64,000 nt of DNA from Streptomyces sp. R41 (GCF_041053055.1 NZ_CP163443.1:8415001-8479000), one strand, 5' to 3'; shown: positions 7,657-15,404, counted from the stretch's first letter. A program made the numbers and translations. Notes: generated by a model not told the origin, from the letters alone.

Positions 7657-8490
7657 ATGACATCCGAGACTTCCGAGACGTCCGTTGCGTACGGCCGGAC
7701 CGAGGCCGCCCCCCGCCACCCCATGCGCTGGAACAAGGTGCCCGAAGTCACCGCGTACTTCTGGTTCATCAAGGTGCTGTGCACGACGGTCGGCGAGACC
7801 GCGGCGGACCTCCTGAACGAGAAGCTGGGCCTGGGCCTGACCGGCGTGTCGCTGCTGATGAGCGCGCTGCTGGCGGTGGTCCTCGTCGTCCAGTTCCGCA
7901 CGAAGGCCTACAAGGCAGGCGTCTACTGGTTCGCCGTGGCTCTGATCAGCGTCGTCGGCACGCTGATCAGCGACAACTTGACCGACAACCTGGGCGTGCC
8001 GCTGGAGACCAGCACCGCCGTGTTCGCCGTCGCCCTCGCCGTCGTCTTCTTCGTCTGGTACCGCCGCGAGCGGACCCTGTCCATCCACAGCATCGACACG
8101 CTGTCGCGCGAGGCCTACTACTGGCTGGCGGTGCTGTTCACCTTCGCGCTGGGCACCGCGGCCGGTGACCTCGTCGCCGAGCGCATGGCTCTCGGCTACT
8201 GGGTCTCCGCCGTCCTGTTCGGCCTCGCCATCGCCGCGGTCGCGGTCGCGCACGTCGCGCTCGGCCTGAACGCCGTACTCAGCTTCTGGATCGCGTACAT
8301 TCTCACCCGCCCGCTGGGCGCCTCGATCGGTGACTACCTCTCGCAGCCCACCGGCGACGGCGGCCTGGGCTTCGGCACCGTGGTCACCAGCGTGCTGTTC
8401 CTCGCGGTCATCCTCGGCCTGGTCGTGTACCTCTCGGTGACGCGCCGGGATGTCGCCGAGGCCGAGCGGCTCACCCCGCAGGGAGGCTGA
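7657..8490 (+). CDS. COG4705-type multi-spanning membrane protein, copy 2
   Basis: A 277-residue paralogue of the protein at 2490, with the same order of segments beginning KVPEVTAYFWFIKVLCTTVGETAADLL. The four acidic motifs are kept: GETAADLL, GTLISDNL, GTAAGDLV and GASIGDYL, the last followed by LSQPTGDGGLGFG as in copy 1 (LTKPVAKGGLDLG). Three of the four end in GD or AD with the Asp invariant. Shared promoter repeats suggest that both copies are induced together. It converges on the histidine kinase gene, overlapping its 3' end by 20 bp (8471-8490). Substrate unknown; a role in ion or envelope homeostasis is only a guess. Confidence 0.75.
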   Translation: MTSETSETSVAYGRTEAAPRHPMRWNKVPEVTAYFWFIKVLCTTVGETAADLLNEKLGLGLTGVSLLMSALLAVVLVVQFRTKAYKAGVYWFAVALISVVGTLISDNLTDNLGVPLETSTAVFAVALAVVFFVWYRRERTLSIHSIDTLSREAYYWLAVLFTFALGTAAGDLVAERMALGYWVSAVLFGLAIAAVAVAHVALGLNAVLSFWIAYILTRPLGASIGDYLSQPTGDGGLGFGTVVTSVLFLAVILGLVVYLSVTRRDVAEAERLTPQGG

Positions 8491-9940
8491 CCACGAACCT
8501 CGCGCCCGAGGTGTGCCGCTCGTCGTAGTGCACCTCGCCGCCGGCGGAGCGGGCCAGGCGTCGCGAGAGCGGCAGCCCCAGGCCCGCTCCGCCGTGTCCG
8601 TCCCCCGGATCGGCGCGGCGCCCCGGTTGGAAGAGCTGCGTCGCGAACGACGCGGGTACGCCGGGTCCGTCATCCGTGACATCGACGCGTACGCCGCCGG
8701 GGCGTGCGCGCGCCCGGAGCTCGACCCGCGCCCGCGCGTGCCGCAGCGCGTTGTCGAGCAGGGGACTGACGATGCGCTCCAGGAGGGCGTCCGGCACACC
8801 GGCCGACAGCTCGGCGTCCCGCCCGGTGACGACCACCTCCACTGTCTCGGTCGGCGCGACGCGGTCCGCGAGCCGCCGCAGCACGGGCAGTACGTCGGTC
8901 GTGCCGGGCGCGGTGGCCGCGCTGTCGCGCGCGTCGTCCAGGAGGGTGTCGCAGATCGTGCGCATGGACTGGGCGGCGTCGGCGATGACTTCGTGCGTGC
9001 TCCGGGTGTCGGCGGCGGAGCGGGGACGGGCCTGCCACCAGTCGAGCTCCGCGATGATCCGGGCGAGCGGGTTGCGCAGTTCGTGCGACAGCTCTCGGGT
9101 GAGCTGCCGCTCGTGGCGCAGCAGCGCGCGGATGCGGTCCAGGAGTGCGTCCAACGACCCGCCCAGCTGGGCCAGTTCGGTGGGCCGGGCCACGCTTCCG
9201 AAGCGGTCCTCGGAGGCTATGGCGCTCCACCGCGTGGCGTGCTCGGTCATGGTGCGTACGGGACGCAGCGCGCGCCCGACCGCCAGGCGTGTCAGCGCGT
9301 ATGTGCAGGCGAGCATGACGGCGTCGAGCGCGAGCGAGGCGAGGAGCAGGGCCTCGGCCGAGCTGCGATAGGGGGACAGGTCCAGCGCGGTCACGACGGT
9401 CGCGGCACCCTTGTCGCCGGGCACGGGTCGCGAGCACAGCCGGACGGGGCCGTGGCTGTGGGCGGTGACGCACTGTCCGCCGCCCCGCGCGGCGAGCCGG
9501 TCCGCGGTGCGGGTCAGCGGGCCGGTGGCGGTGGTGGAGGGGGGCTTTTCGAGGAGCCGGCCGCCCGCGTAGATCCACACGTTCGTGTCGAGCAACTCCT
9601 CGCCCGGCGTTTCCAGGACGCGCACCCGGGGGCCGCTGGTGTCGACGGTCGCGGCGACGGCGGCGGCCCGCGTGCGCAGTTCGTCGTCCGCCTGGTGCTG
9701 GAGGTGGCGCTGTACGACCGTGTTGAACGCGACGGTGAGGATCACCATCAGCAGCGTGGCGGTGGTCAGCGCGACCAGGGAGAGCCGGCCGCGCAGGGTA
9801 CGCGGCCACCACCGGGAGCACAGCCGCCGGGGGGAGTATGGCCACCACCGAAAGCGCGGCCACCATCGGGAGACGGATGCCCTCCGGGAGACGGATGCGC
9901 TCCGGGAGACGGATGCGCTCCGGGAGACGGATGCCCTCAT
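8471..9940 (-). CDS. Sensor histidine kinase of the dedA-pap2 operon
   Basis: A 489-residue membrane kinase. It opens with an unusual basic repeat tail, (R/S)ASVSR four times (residues 2-25), and three RWWP blocks up to about 52. Then come a membrane helix (about 57-75), an extracellular domain to about 190, a second helix (about 193-212), HAMP, the H-box LSHELRNPLARI (His at about 287), and an HATPase domain with DNALRHA, DDGPGVP and GLGLPLSRRL. It shares 4 bp (ATGA) with the regulator gene. The repeat tail is encoded by an exact 18-bp tandem repeat at 9867-9938. The start is supported by the coupling, but translation could also begin inside the repeats. Confidence 0.88.
   Translation of the reverse strand: MRASVSRSASVSRSASVSRRASVSRWWPRFRWWPYSPRRLCSRWWPRTLRGRLSLVALTTATLLMVILTVAFNTVVQRHLQHQADDELRTRAAAVAATVDTSGPRVRVLETPGEELLDTNVWIYAGGRLLEKPPSTTATGPLTRTADRLAARGGGQCVTAHSHGPVRLCSRPVPGDKGAATVVTALDLSPYRSSAEALLLASLALDAVMLACTYALTRLAVGRALRPVRTMTEHATRWSAIASEDRFGSVARPTELAQLGGSLDALLDRIRALLRHERQLTRELSHELRNPLARIIAELDWWQARPRSAADTRSTHEVIADAAQSMRTICDTLLDDARDSAATAPGTTDVLPVLRRLADRVAPTETVEVVVTGRDAELSAGVPDALLERIVSPLLDNALRHARARVELRARARPGGVRVDVTDDGPGVPASFATQLFQPGRRADPGDGHGGAGLGLPLSRRLARSAGGEVHYDERHTSGARFVVSLPAG
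9867..9938. repeat. Four exact-length 18-bp tandem repeats at the kinase 5' end
   Basis: Units CGGGAGACGGATGCCCTC (9867, 9921) and CGGGAGACGGATGCGCTC (9885, 9903) differ at one base. Read on the minus strand they encode the six-residue repeat ASVSR(S/R) right after the kinase start codon. Copy-number slippage here would change the N-terminus by six residues at a time without a frameshift. Confidence 0.9.
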
Positions 9941-10599
9941 GACAGGCGGTGCCCGATACCGCGCGCGGTGGTGACGGTCAGCTCGCTGCCGCCGTCCCGC
10001 AGCTTGCGGCGCAGCCGGGTCAGATACTGGTCGAGCGTGTTGTCACTGACCTGCGCGCCCTCGGGCCAGCCCACCCTGATCAGCTCCCGCCGGCGCACGA
10101 TGTCCCCGGACGCCGCCATCAGTGCCGCCAGCAGGCGGAACTCCGTGGGAGTCAGGCCGACTCGGGTGCCCCGGACCGTGAGGCTGTGCCCCACCGGGTC
10201 GAGGATCAGGTCACCGGCCGTCGCGGTCGGAACCGAGCCGGTGCGCTTGAGGGCCGCCCGCAGCCGGGCGGCCAGCTCCGTCAGATGGAACGGCTTGGGC
10301 AGATAGTCGTCGCCCCCGGCCGAGAACCCCGCCAGCCGGTCCGTGAGGTGGTGGTGGGCCGTCAGGAAGATGACGGGGGAGAGGAAGCCGCCCGCCCGGA
10401 TCGCCTGGCACACGTCCCGTCCGTCCGCGTCGGGCAGCCCGACGTCGAGCACGGCCGCGTCGACGTCGTCCCCGGCCAGCCGCAGCGCCGTCGCGCCGTC
10501 CTGTGCGGGCACGGTGTCGAAGCCCTCGTCCCGCAGGCCGCGCAGCAGGACATCACGCAGGGCGTGATCGTCCTCGACGACCAGGATCCTGTGCCGCAT
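9937..10599 (-). CDS. OmpR/PhoB-family response regulator
   Basis: A 220-residue regulator. The receiver domain (1-115) has the acidic pair EDD at residues 8-10, phospho-acceptor Asp in AAVLDVGLPDADG (about residue 52), Thr in IFLTAHH and Lys in YLPKPFH. The winged-helix effector (about 125-220) contains LTPTEFRLLAALM, the recognition region VSDNTLDQYLTRLRRKL and the wing TTARGIGHRL. It begins 9 nt after the PAP2 stop and overlaps the kinase by 4 bp, so it belongs to the dedA-pap2 operon. The 11-bp direct repeats before both COG4705 genes have the right geometry to be its targets; that link is inferred. Confidence 0.92.
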   Translation of the reverse strand: MRHRILVVEDDHALRDVLLRGLRDEGFDTVPAQDGATALRLAGDDVDAAVLDVGLPDADGRDVCQAIRAGGFLSPVIFLTAHHHLTDRLAGFSAGGDDYLPKPFHLTELAARLRAALKRTGSVPTATAGDLILDPVGHSLTVRGTRVGLTPTEFRLLAALMAASGDIVRRRELIRVGWPEGAQVSDNTLDQYLTRLRRKLRDGGSELTVTTARGIGHRLS

Positions 10600-10608
10600 G
10601 CCTCTCCC

Positions 10609-11247
10609 TCACTTGGTCTCGTACGGGGTCGCCTCTGCGAGTTGCGGCGCTATCAGCAGGGGCCTCAGCCGCGACCTGGTGAGCCGGTGCGCCGACGTCT
10701 CGGGGATCCGGTGCAGCCCCGCCGTCAGCAGCATCGCGATCAGCGTGCCGACGAGGACTCCGGCCATGACGTCGTGCGGGTAGTGCACGCCCACCCAGAC
10801 GCGGGACGCGGCCAGCGCGCAGGCGGCCACCACCGCGACGGTGCCGAGGCGGCGGGAGACGTGGAGCAGGGCCACGGCGGCCGCGGCGGCGATGACCGCG
10901 TGATTGCTCGGGAACGACCAGTCGCCGGGGGCCGGACACGCCTCCAGCGTCCTCACCTGCAGGCTCTGACAGGGCCGGTCCTCGCGCACCAGCGTCTTGA
11001 ACACCGAGTTCACCGCGTACGCCACGACCACGATCAGCGGTACCGCGAGCGCGATCAGCGCGGCCCGGGCGCTCACCCGCCGCGCTTGCCACCAGCCCAG
11101 CAGCATGAGGACGGCGAACAGCCCGAGCCCGTACGTCGACCAGGCGGACACCAGACTGTCCAGCCACGAGGGGGAGTCCTGGGCGAGATCCACCACATAC
11201 GTGTAGGCGGAGCCGTCGATCGAGGAGCCGTCGAAGCCCGGCATCAT
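10609..11247 (-). CDS. PAP2-superfamily membrane phosphatase
   Basis: A 212-residue membrane protein with five or six helices and the three catalytic motifs of PAP2 phosphatases: KTLVREDRP (about residue 88-96), SFPSNHAV (about 118-125) and SRVWVGVHYPHDVMAG (about 160-175), the last two supplying the two catalytic His and the Asp. Members of this shape dephosphorylate lipid pyrophosphates such as undecaprenyl pyrophosphate on the outer face of the membrane, or phosphatidate. Its ATG overlaps the DedA stop (ATGA, 11244-11247), and its stop is 9 nt from the response regulator start. Pairing with a DedA protein favours a role in lipid-carrier recycling. Confidence 0.88.
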   Translation of the reverse strand: MMPGFDGSSIDGSAYTYVVDLAQDSPSWLDSLVSAWSTYGLGLFAVLMLLGWWQARRVSARAALIALAVPLIVVVAYAVNSVFKTLVREDRPCQSLQVRTLEACPAPGDWSFPSNHAVIAAAAAVALLHVSRRLGTVAVVAACALAASRVWVGVHYPHDVMAGVLVGTLIAMLLTAGLHRIPETSAHRLTRSRLRPLLIAPQLAEATPYETK

Positions 11248-11915
11248 CCTTGGACCCCCTTCTCCGCGGCGGCCGCCCGGCGTGAGCGGTACAGCTCGGC
11301 GGCGAGCGGGATCAGGGACACGGCGACGATCAGGGCGATCATCGGGAGCAGATACCGGTCCACGTTCGGAATGGACGAGCCCAGTGCGTAGCCGCCGAGT
11401 GTGAGGCCGAGGCTCCAGAGGAGTCCGCCGGTCACCTGCCAGACGGTGAAGGTCCGCACGGGGACGTGCAGGGCGCCCGCCATGGGGTTCAGCACCGTGC
11501 GCACCACGGGCACGAAGCGGGCCAGCACGATCGCCTTCGCGTATCCGTAGCGCTCCAGCAGCTCCTCGGCGCGCTGGGCGCCCGCCTGCAGCCGGGGCGA
11601 GCTGCTGCGGGCGAGCAGGGCGCCGCCCGCCTTCCGCCCGATCAGATAGCCGGTCTGCGAGCCGGCCAGCGCGCCCACGGCGGCGGCGACCAGGAGCGGG
11701 GCCAGCGACAGCTTCAGACCTCCGTGACCCGACCCGGTGCACAACAGGCCCGCCGTGAACAGCAGGGAGTCACCGGGCAGGAAGAAGCCGATCAGCAGCC
11801 CGGTCTCCGCGAACATCACCACGCCCACGCCCAGCACACCGAAGGCGGCGAGCAGGGACTGCGCGCTGAGAATATTCACGGCGAGCTGCGACGCTGTGAA
11901 CAAAGGTGCGGCCAT
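11244..11915 (-). CDS. DedA-family membrane protein
   Basis: A 223-residue DedA (SNARE-associated) protein. Typical features are ETGLLIGFFLPGDSLLF (about residue 37-53), GSQTGYLIGRKAG (about 83-95) and the ARFVPVVRTVLNPMAG loop (about 130-145) with the conserved Arg pair. DedA proteins of the UptA type carry undecaprenyl phosphate across the membrane, and others affect envelope potential and antibiotic tolerance. I chose the ATG at 11915, which has AGAGGG 9 nt upstream; ATG 11933 and a GTG at 11963 lack a good site. It is the first gene of a four-gene operon whose promoter lies by the BlaI-type operator at 11972-12006. Confidence 0.85.
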   Translation of the reverse strand: MAAPLFTASQLAVNILSAQSLLAAFGVLGVGVVMFAETGLLIGFFLPGDSLLFTAGLLCTGSGHGGLKLSLAPLLVAAAVGALAGSQTGYLIGRKAGGALLARSSSPRLQAGAQRAEELLERYGYAKAIVLARFVPVVRTVLNPMAGALHVPVRTFTVWQVTGGLLWSLGLTLGGYALGSSIPNVDRYLLPMIALIVAVSLIPLAAELYRSRRAAAAEKGVQG

Positions 11916-11971
11916 GGTCGCGGGCCCTCTCATACTGGACGGGCGGGTACGGTCGAGACGCACCCGAGTGA

Positions 11972-12006
11972 CTACAATCCTGTAGACGGTCTACTGAACT
12001 GTAGAC
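11972..12006. promoter_or_regulatory. Double BlaI-type operator between the dedA operon and the second blaI-like gene
   Basis: CTACAATCCTGTAG (11972-11985) and CTACTGAACTGTAG (11991-12004, extended by GT and AC to 11989-12006) are two CTACW-N4-TGTAG palindromes 5 bp apart. They match the half-sites at 4914-4950 except for a 4-bp instead of 3-bp centre. The position is between two divergent starts (11915 and 12031). Confidence 0.72.
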
Positions 12007-12030
12007 GATGGCGGGGTGAGGATCGTTCCC

Positions 12031-12402
12031 ATGACCAGCGCGAAGGACGAACGCCGACCGGCGGGCGAGCTCGAGGCCAGTGTGATGGCCGCACTGTGGG
12101 CCGCCGGGGCACCGCTCACACCCGGGCGTGTACAGCTGGAGCTGGACTCGGGTCTGGCGCGTACGACCGTGACGACGATCCTGTCCCGGCTGCACGAGAA
12201 GGGCATCGTCGGCCGCGAGCGGCAGGGCCGGGGCTACGCGTACTTCCCCGTCCAGGACCCGCACGGTCTCACCGCCCGGCGCATGCACAGCGAACTCGAC
12301 CGGGACGACGACCGCGAGACGGCCCTGGCCCGGTTCGTCGCCCAGCTCAGCCCCGACGACGAGCGTCTCCTGCGCGATCTGCTGGAATCGGGTGAGGAAT
12401 GA
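12031..12402 (+). CDS. BlaI/MecI/CopY family transcriptional repressor, copy 2
   Basis: A 123-residue winged-helix repressor homologous to the one at 4407: LEASVMAALWAAGAPLTPGRV, the recognition helix LARTTVTTILSRLHEKGIV and the wing GRGYAYFPV. The dimerisation part ends LARFVAQLSPDDERLLRDLL. GTGAGGA lies 8 nt before the ATG at 12031; a GTG at 12016 would overlap that ribosome site and is less likely. Its stop overlaps the M56 ATG by 4 bp. With the double operator just upstream it should repress itself and the divergent dedA-pap2-regulator-kinase operon. Confidence 0.9.
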   Translation: MTSAKDERRPAGELEASVMAALWAAGAPLTPGRVQLELDSGLARTTVTTILSRLHEKGIVGRERQGRGYAYFPVQDPHGLTARRMHSELDRDDDRETALARFVAQLSPDDERLLRDLLESGEE

Positions 12403-13337
12403 CCGCGACGACGGCCCTGCTGCTGATCCCGCTGCTGGTGCCCTTCGCGGTACCGGCGCTGGCCCGCCGCTGCCTCGCCCGTCTCGCACCCGTGACCGCA
12501 CTGTGGGCCCTGACCCTGGCGGTCGTGGTGCTCGCCGGAGCCTCCGTCGCCGCGCTCGGCGCGCTGCTCCTGACCGGCCTGCTCAAGCTGCCGGTCTTCG
12601 CGGGCCTCGGTGACCTCATCCATCCGCTGCGCACCGCGTCCGACCTGGTCGTCCTGCCCGCCGCGGCGGCCGCCACCGGCGCCCTGACCGTCGGCGCCTG
12701 GACCCTCGGACGCTCGGCCCTGCGCCAGCTCCGCGCCTTCCGCATCGCCCGCACCCAGGCCGACCGCCGGCCCGCCGCGGGCGACCTGTGCGTCATCGAG
12801 TCGCCCCACCCCGACGCGTACGCCCTGCCGGGCCGCCCGCACCGCATCGTCGTCACCACGGCGATGCTCCGCAGCCTCGGTCCCGACGAACGCGAAGCGC
12901 TCTTCGCCCATGAGCGGGCCCACAACGCGGGCGGCCACCACCGCTTCCTCCTCGTGGCCGAACTCGCGGCGCACTGCCACCCCGGTCTGCGTCCGGTCCG
13001 CGCGTCCATCGCGCTCGCCGCCGAGCGCGCCGCCGACGAGGCCGCCGCCGTCGCGGTGGGGGACCGGCGCCTGACCGCCCGCGCCATCGCCCGCGCCGCC
13101 CTGGCCACCCGGGCGTCCCACTCCACCCGCCCCGACTTCGCCCCCGCGGCCACCACCGGCCCCGTCCCCCAGCGCGTCGCCGCCCTCCTCGCCGCACCCT
13201 CGCGCCACCCCCGCGCCGCCTCCTGGATCGCCCTGCTCCTCGCCGTCTGCGCCACCCTCTCGGCCGGCGCCTCGGCGGCCGGCGTACTCGCCTTCCATCA
13301 CGAGGTGGAGGTAGCGCAGGGCGAAGAGCCCCGCTGA
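12399..13337 (+). CDS. M56 family membrane metalloprotease, copy 2
   Basis: A 312-residue protease of the same type as the one at 3511. Membrane segments lie at about residues 5-20, 27-62 and 84-102; the zinc motif HERAH is at about 170-174 and the third ligand region ERAADEAAAVAVGDRRLTAR follows (Glu at about 208). A last hydrophobic helix is at about 268-290. There is again no penicillin-binding or other large sensor domain. Gene order here is repressor then protease, both translationally coupled, mirroring copy 1. It probably inactivates the paired repressor when envelope conditions change. Confidence 0.85.
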   Translation: MTATTALLLIPLLVPFAVPALARRCLARLAPVTALWALTLAVVVLAGASVAALGALLLTGLLKLPVFAGLGDLIHPLRTASDLVVLPAAAAATGALTVGAWTLGRSALRQLRAFRIARTQADRRPAAGDLCVIESPHPDAYALPGRPHRIVVTTAMLRSLGPDEREALFAHERAHNAGGHHRFLLVAELAAHCHPGLRPVRASIALAAERAADEAAAVAVGDRRLTARAIARAALATRASHSTRPDFAPAATTGPVPQRVAALLAAPSRHPRAASWIALLLAVCATLSAGASAAGVLAFHHEVEVAQGEEPR

Positions 13338-13365
13338 CGCAGGGTTCAGAGGCAGAGCCCCCTGG

Positions 13366-13545
13366 AGGAGGCGAGGGCGGAGCCCCGGGCGGGGGTGCAG
13401 GGGGCGCAGTCCCCGCCGGGTTTCAAGGGCAGCGCCTCTGGGAGGTACGGGGGCGAACCCCGGGCAGGGGTCCAGGGGCAGCGCCCTTGGCGGGGTCTGG
13501 GGCGGAGCCCCAGGGACGGGAATGGGCAGGGGCGGCGGGGGCGAA
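13366..13545. repeat. GC-rich tandem hairpin array downstream of the M56 gene
   Basis: Six imperfect units of about 21-28 bp of the form GGGGCGNAGCCCC followed by a G-rich spacer lie between 13372 and about 13520. Each can fold as a small hairpin. The last unit (GGGGCGGAGCCCCAGGGACG) leads into a GGGCAGGGGCGGCGGGGGCG block also found at 29505-29590 and 63355-63530. No gene is seen between 13338 and 13823; apart from this array and the MITE, 13546-13610 holds nothing I recognise. Confidence 0.65.
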
Positions 13546-13610
13546 AAACCATACGGTCGCCACCACCGCGTCGACCCCTTCCTCCGCCTTGCCCAAGGAA
13601 CCAGGCCCTA

Positions 13611-13824
13611 GGCCTGTTCGGCGGATCATCTCGGAGACGTGGGGCCCGGCACGCCCATCTGCGACGTTGTCGTCGGTTGCCGACTCCCCCACTCTCGACT
13701 TCGCTCGAGGGGCCCCCATAGCGTCGACGCCCACCTCCGCCTCGCAGCTCGACGCACCAAGCCCCGCTCATCGGCGCTTATCAGGCGCCGCAGCTCTCCT
13801 CCGACCTGATCCGCCGGACAGGCC
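13611..13824. mobile_element. MITE, family A copy 1 (non-coding, about 214 bp)
   Basis: The element is bounded by GGCCTGTTCGGCGGATCA on the left and TGATCCGCCGGACAGGCC on the right, terminal inverted repeats with one mismatch, and flanked by TA on both sides within CTAG. It has no transposase. Its interior (CGTTGTCGTCGGTTGCCGAC, CCCCCACTCTCGACTTCGCT) is shared in inverted orientation with 19593-19812. The right end supplies the last base of the stop codon of the MFS gene. Confidence 0.8.
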
Positions 13825-15020
13825 TAGCCCCGGCCCCGACGCCCCCCTCCCGCACCCCTCCTCAGCAGGACGCCCGCGACCGGCCCGACCGTCAGCAACA
13901 CGGCGAGTACCGCGTACCCGTACGACAGTGTCGCCGCCGTGGCGACGCCCGCGACGAGCAACGGCCCGCCCGCGTCCCCCAGTTCGCGCCCCAACTCGGC
14001 GGCGCCCATCGTCTGTCCGAGCCGCTCCCGAGGGGTGGCCGACGCCAGGGCGGCGAAGCCCAGCGGGGTGATCAGACCGGTGCCGACACCGATCAGCGCC
14101 GCCGCGAGCAGCACGCCCGTCAGCCCGGGGAGCGTCGCGCAGGCGAGCCCCGCGGCGGCGGTCAGCAGCCCGGCGCCGATGCCCGTGCGGGCGGTCAGCC
14201 GGCCCGCGTCCAACGCGCGCCCGGCGCGCGGCTGGACGAGGGCGGCACAGGCGGCGAGGACGGACACGGCGGCGCCCGTCGCCACGGTGCCGAGGCCCGC
14301 GCCCGCACCGGAGACGGGCAGGAATCCCACGCCGACGGAGAGCGCGGCTGTCGCGCCCGCGAGTGCCCCCGTCGGGGCGAGGAAGGCGGGGTCGGCCAGG
14401 CGGCGCGCCAGGTCGAGCACGGTCTGCCGGGCGCGCGGCAGCGGCGGCACGCGCGGCACGCAGAGCAGAGCCCATACGGCGACCACCGCACCCAGCGCCG
14501 TGAGCACACCGAACAGCAGCCGCAGCCCGCCCGCCCACACGAGCACGCCGCCCAACAGCGGCCCCAGCGTGTAGCCGATGGACTTGTAGAAGCCGTAACT
14601 CCCGTACGCCCGCCCGTGCTTGGCCGCCGGATTGAGCCGGGCCACCAGCGCGGAGGCCGCGGGCGAGAACGCGGAGGCCGCCGCACCCTGACCGAGCCGG
14701 GCGGCCCACAGCAGGCCGGGGCTGTCCACCACGACGTACAGCGCGGACGCGACGGCGAAGGCGACGAGCCCGCCGAGCAGTACGGGCCGGGCGCCGATCC
14801 GGTCGGCGATCGTGCCGAACACCGGCTTGAGCAGCACCTCGGCCCCGTCGTAGAGGGCCAGCAACCCGCCCAGGACGAGCAGCGAGGTGACCCGGTCCGC
14901 GGAGTGCCCGCCCAGGTTCGCGGCGATGCCGTGCGCCCCGAACGCGGTGGTGAACCCGGCGGCGTACAGCGGCCACATCTGCCGCGCGGGCGCCCGCGTC
15001 ACGTCATCCGCCCGCGTCAC
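13824..15020 (-). CDS. MFS transporter
   Basis: A protein of about 398 residues with twelve predicted membrane helices. The first MFS signature loop is seen as GGLLALYDGAEVLLKPVFGTIADRIGAR in two pieces (DGAEVLLKPVFG, TIADRIGARP) at about residues 52-75, and the LGPLLGGVLVW segment at about 150 is the antiporter-like motif C region. Substrate unknown; many relatives export drugs or metals. Starts are uncertain: a GTG at 15020 comes 1 nt after the ArsR stop, GTG 15002 and ATG 14978 are alternatives. It follows the ArsR gene on the same strand, so it could be part of the metal response. Its TAG stop is made by the junction with the MITE. Confidence 0.8.
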   Translation of the reverse strand: MTRADDVTRAPARQMWPLYAAGFTTAFGAHGIAANLGGHSADRVTSLLVLGGLLALYDGAEVLLKPVFGTIADRIGARPVLLGGLVAFAVASALYVVVDSPGLLWAARLGQGAAASAFSPAASALVARLNPAAKHGRAYGSYGFYKSIGYTLGPLLGGVLVWAGGLRLLFGVLTALGAVVAVWALLCVPRVPPLPRARQTVLDLARRLADPAFLAPTGALAGATAALSVGVGFLPVSGAGAGLGTVATGAAVSVLAACAALVQPRAGRALDAGRLTARTGIGAGLLTAAAGLACATLPGLTGVLLAAALIGVGTGLITPLGFAALASATPRERLGQTMGAAELGRELGDAGGPLLVAGVATAATLSYGYAVLAVLLTVGPVAGVLLRRGAGGGRRGRG

Positions 15021-15021
15021 A

Positions 15022-15384
15022 TCACTCGGTCGTGTCACTGAGGCCGAGCCGCAGATGCTCCACGTGGTAGACCGCCTGGTCGAGGAGTTCGGCGACATGG
15101 TGGTCGTGGAGCGCGTACACCACCGAACGGCCGCTCCGCTCGCCGACGACCAGGCCCAGATTGCGCAGCAACCGCAGCTGGTGCGAGCAGGCGGACTGCT
15201 CCATGCCGACCGCTGCGGCCAACTCGGTCGCCGGGAGCGGCCCTTCGCGCAGTCGCGCGAGGATCAGCAGGCGGGAGGGTGTCGACAGCGCCTGGAGCGT
15301 GGTCGCCACCTTCGCGACGTTGGCCGCGTCCAGACGTACGCGCTCGGTGGCGTCCTGCGCGGTGGTGACGGCTCCATGACCCAT
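15022..15384 (-). CDS. ArsR/SmtB family metal-responsive repressor (NmtR/CmtR-like)
   Basis: A 120-residue winged helix. The core is LQALSTPSRLLILARLREGP, PATELAAAVGMEQSACSHQLRLL with the recognition helix at about residues 56-72, and the wing GERSGRSVVYALHD. The C-terminal helix DHHVAELLDQAVYHVEHL has His and Asp residues spaced like the alpha-5 metal site of NmtR and similar Ni/Co sensors. I use the ATG at 15384 since the longer frame from 15417 enters the operator. It is divergent from a P1B-4 ATPase with one palindromic operator between, the usual sensor-exporter arrangement. Confidence 0.88.
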   Translation of the reverse strand: MGHGAVTTAQDATERVRLDAANVAKVATTLQALSTPSRLLILARLREGPLPATELAAAVGMEQSACSHQLRLLRNLGLVVGERSGRSVVYALHDHHVAELLDQAVYHVEHLRLGLSDTTE

Positions 15385-15404
15385 GGGCGGTATCTTACCC
15401 ACCG

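Noticed and set aside
4877..8799. Long minus-strand frames opposite the glycosyltransferase, UPF0104 and second COG4705 genes
   Set aside because: Low-complexity translations and no ribosome sites; the plus-strand genes explain the region.
9870..9940. The kinase tail repeats as a sequencing artefact
   Set aside because: The four 18-bp units keep frame and contain two variant types in the order A-B-B-A, so they look like true sequence, though copy number should still be verified.
3511..13337. Beta-lactam resistance loci
   Set aside because: BlaI/M56 pairs are present, but there is no beta-lactamase or penicillin-binding domain in either M56 protein or nearby.
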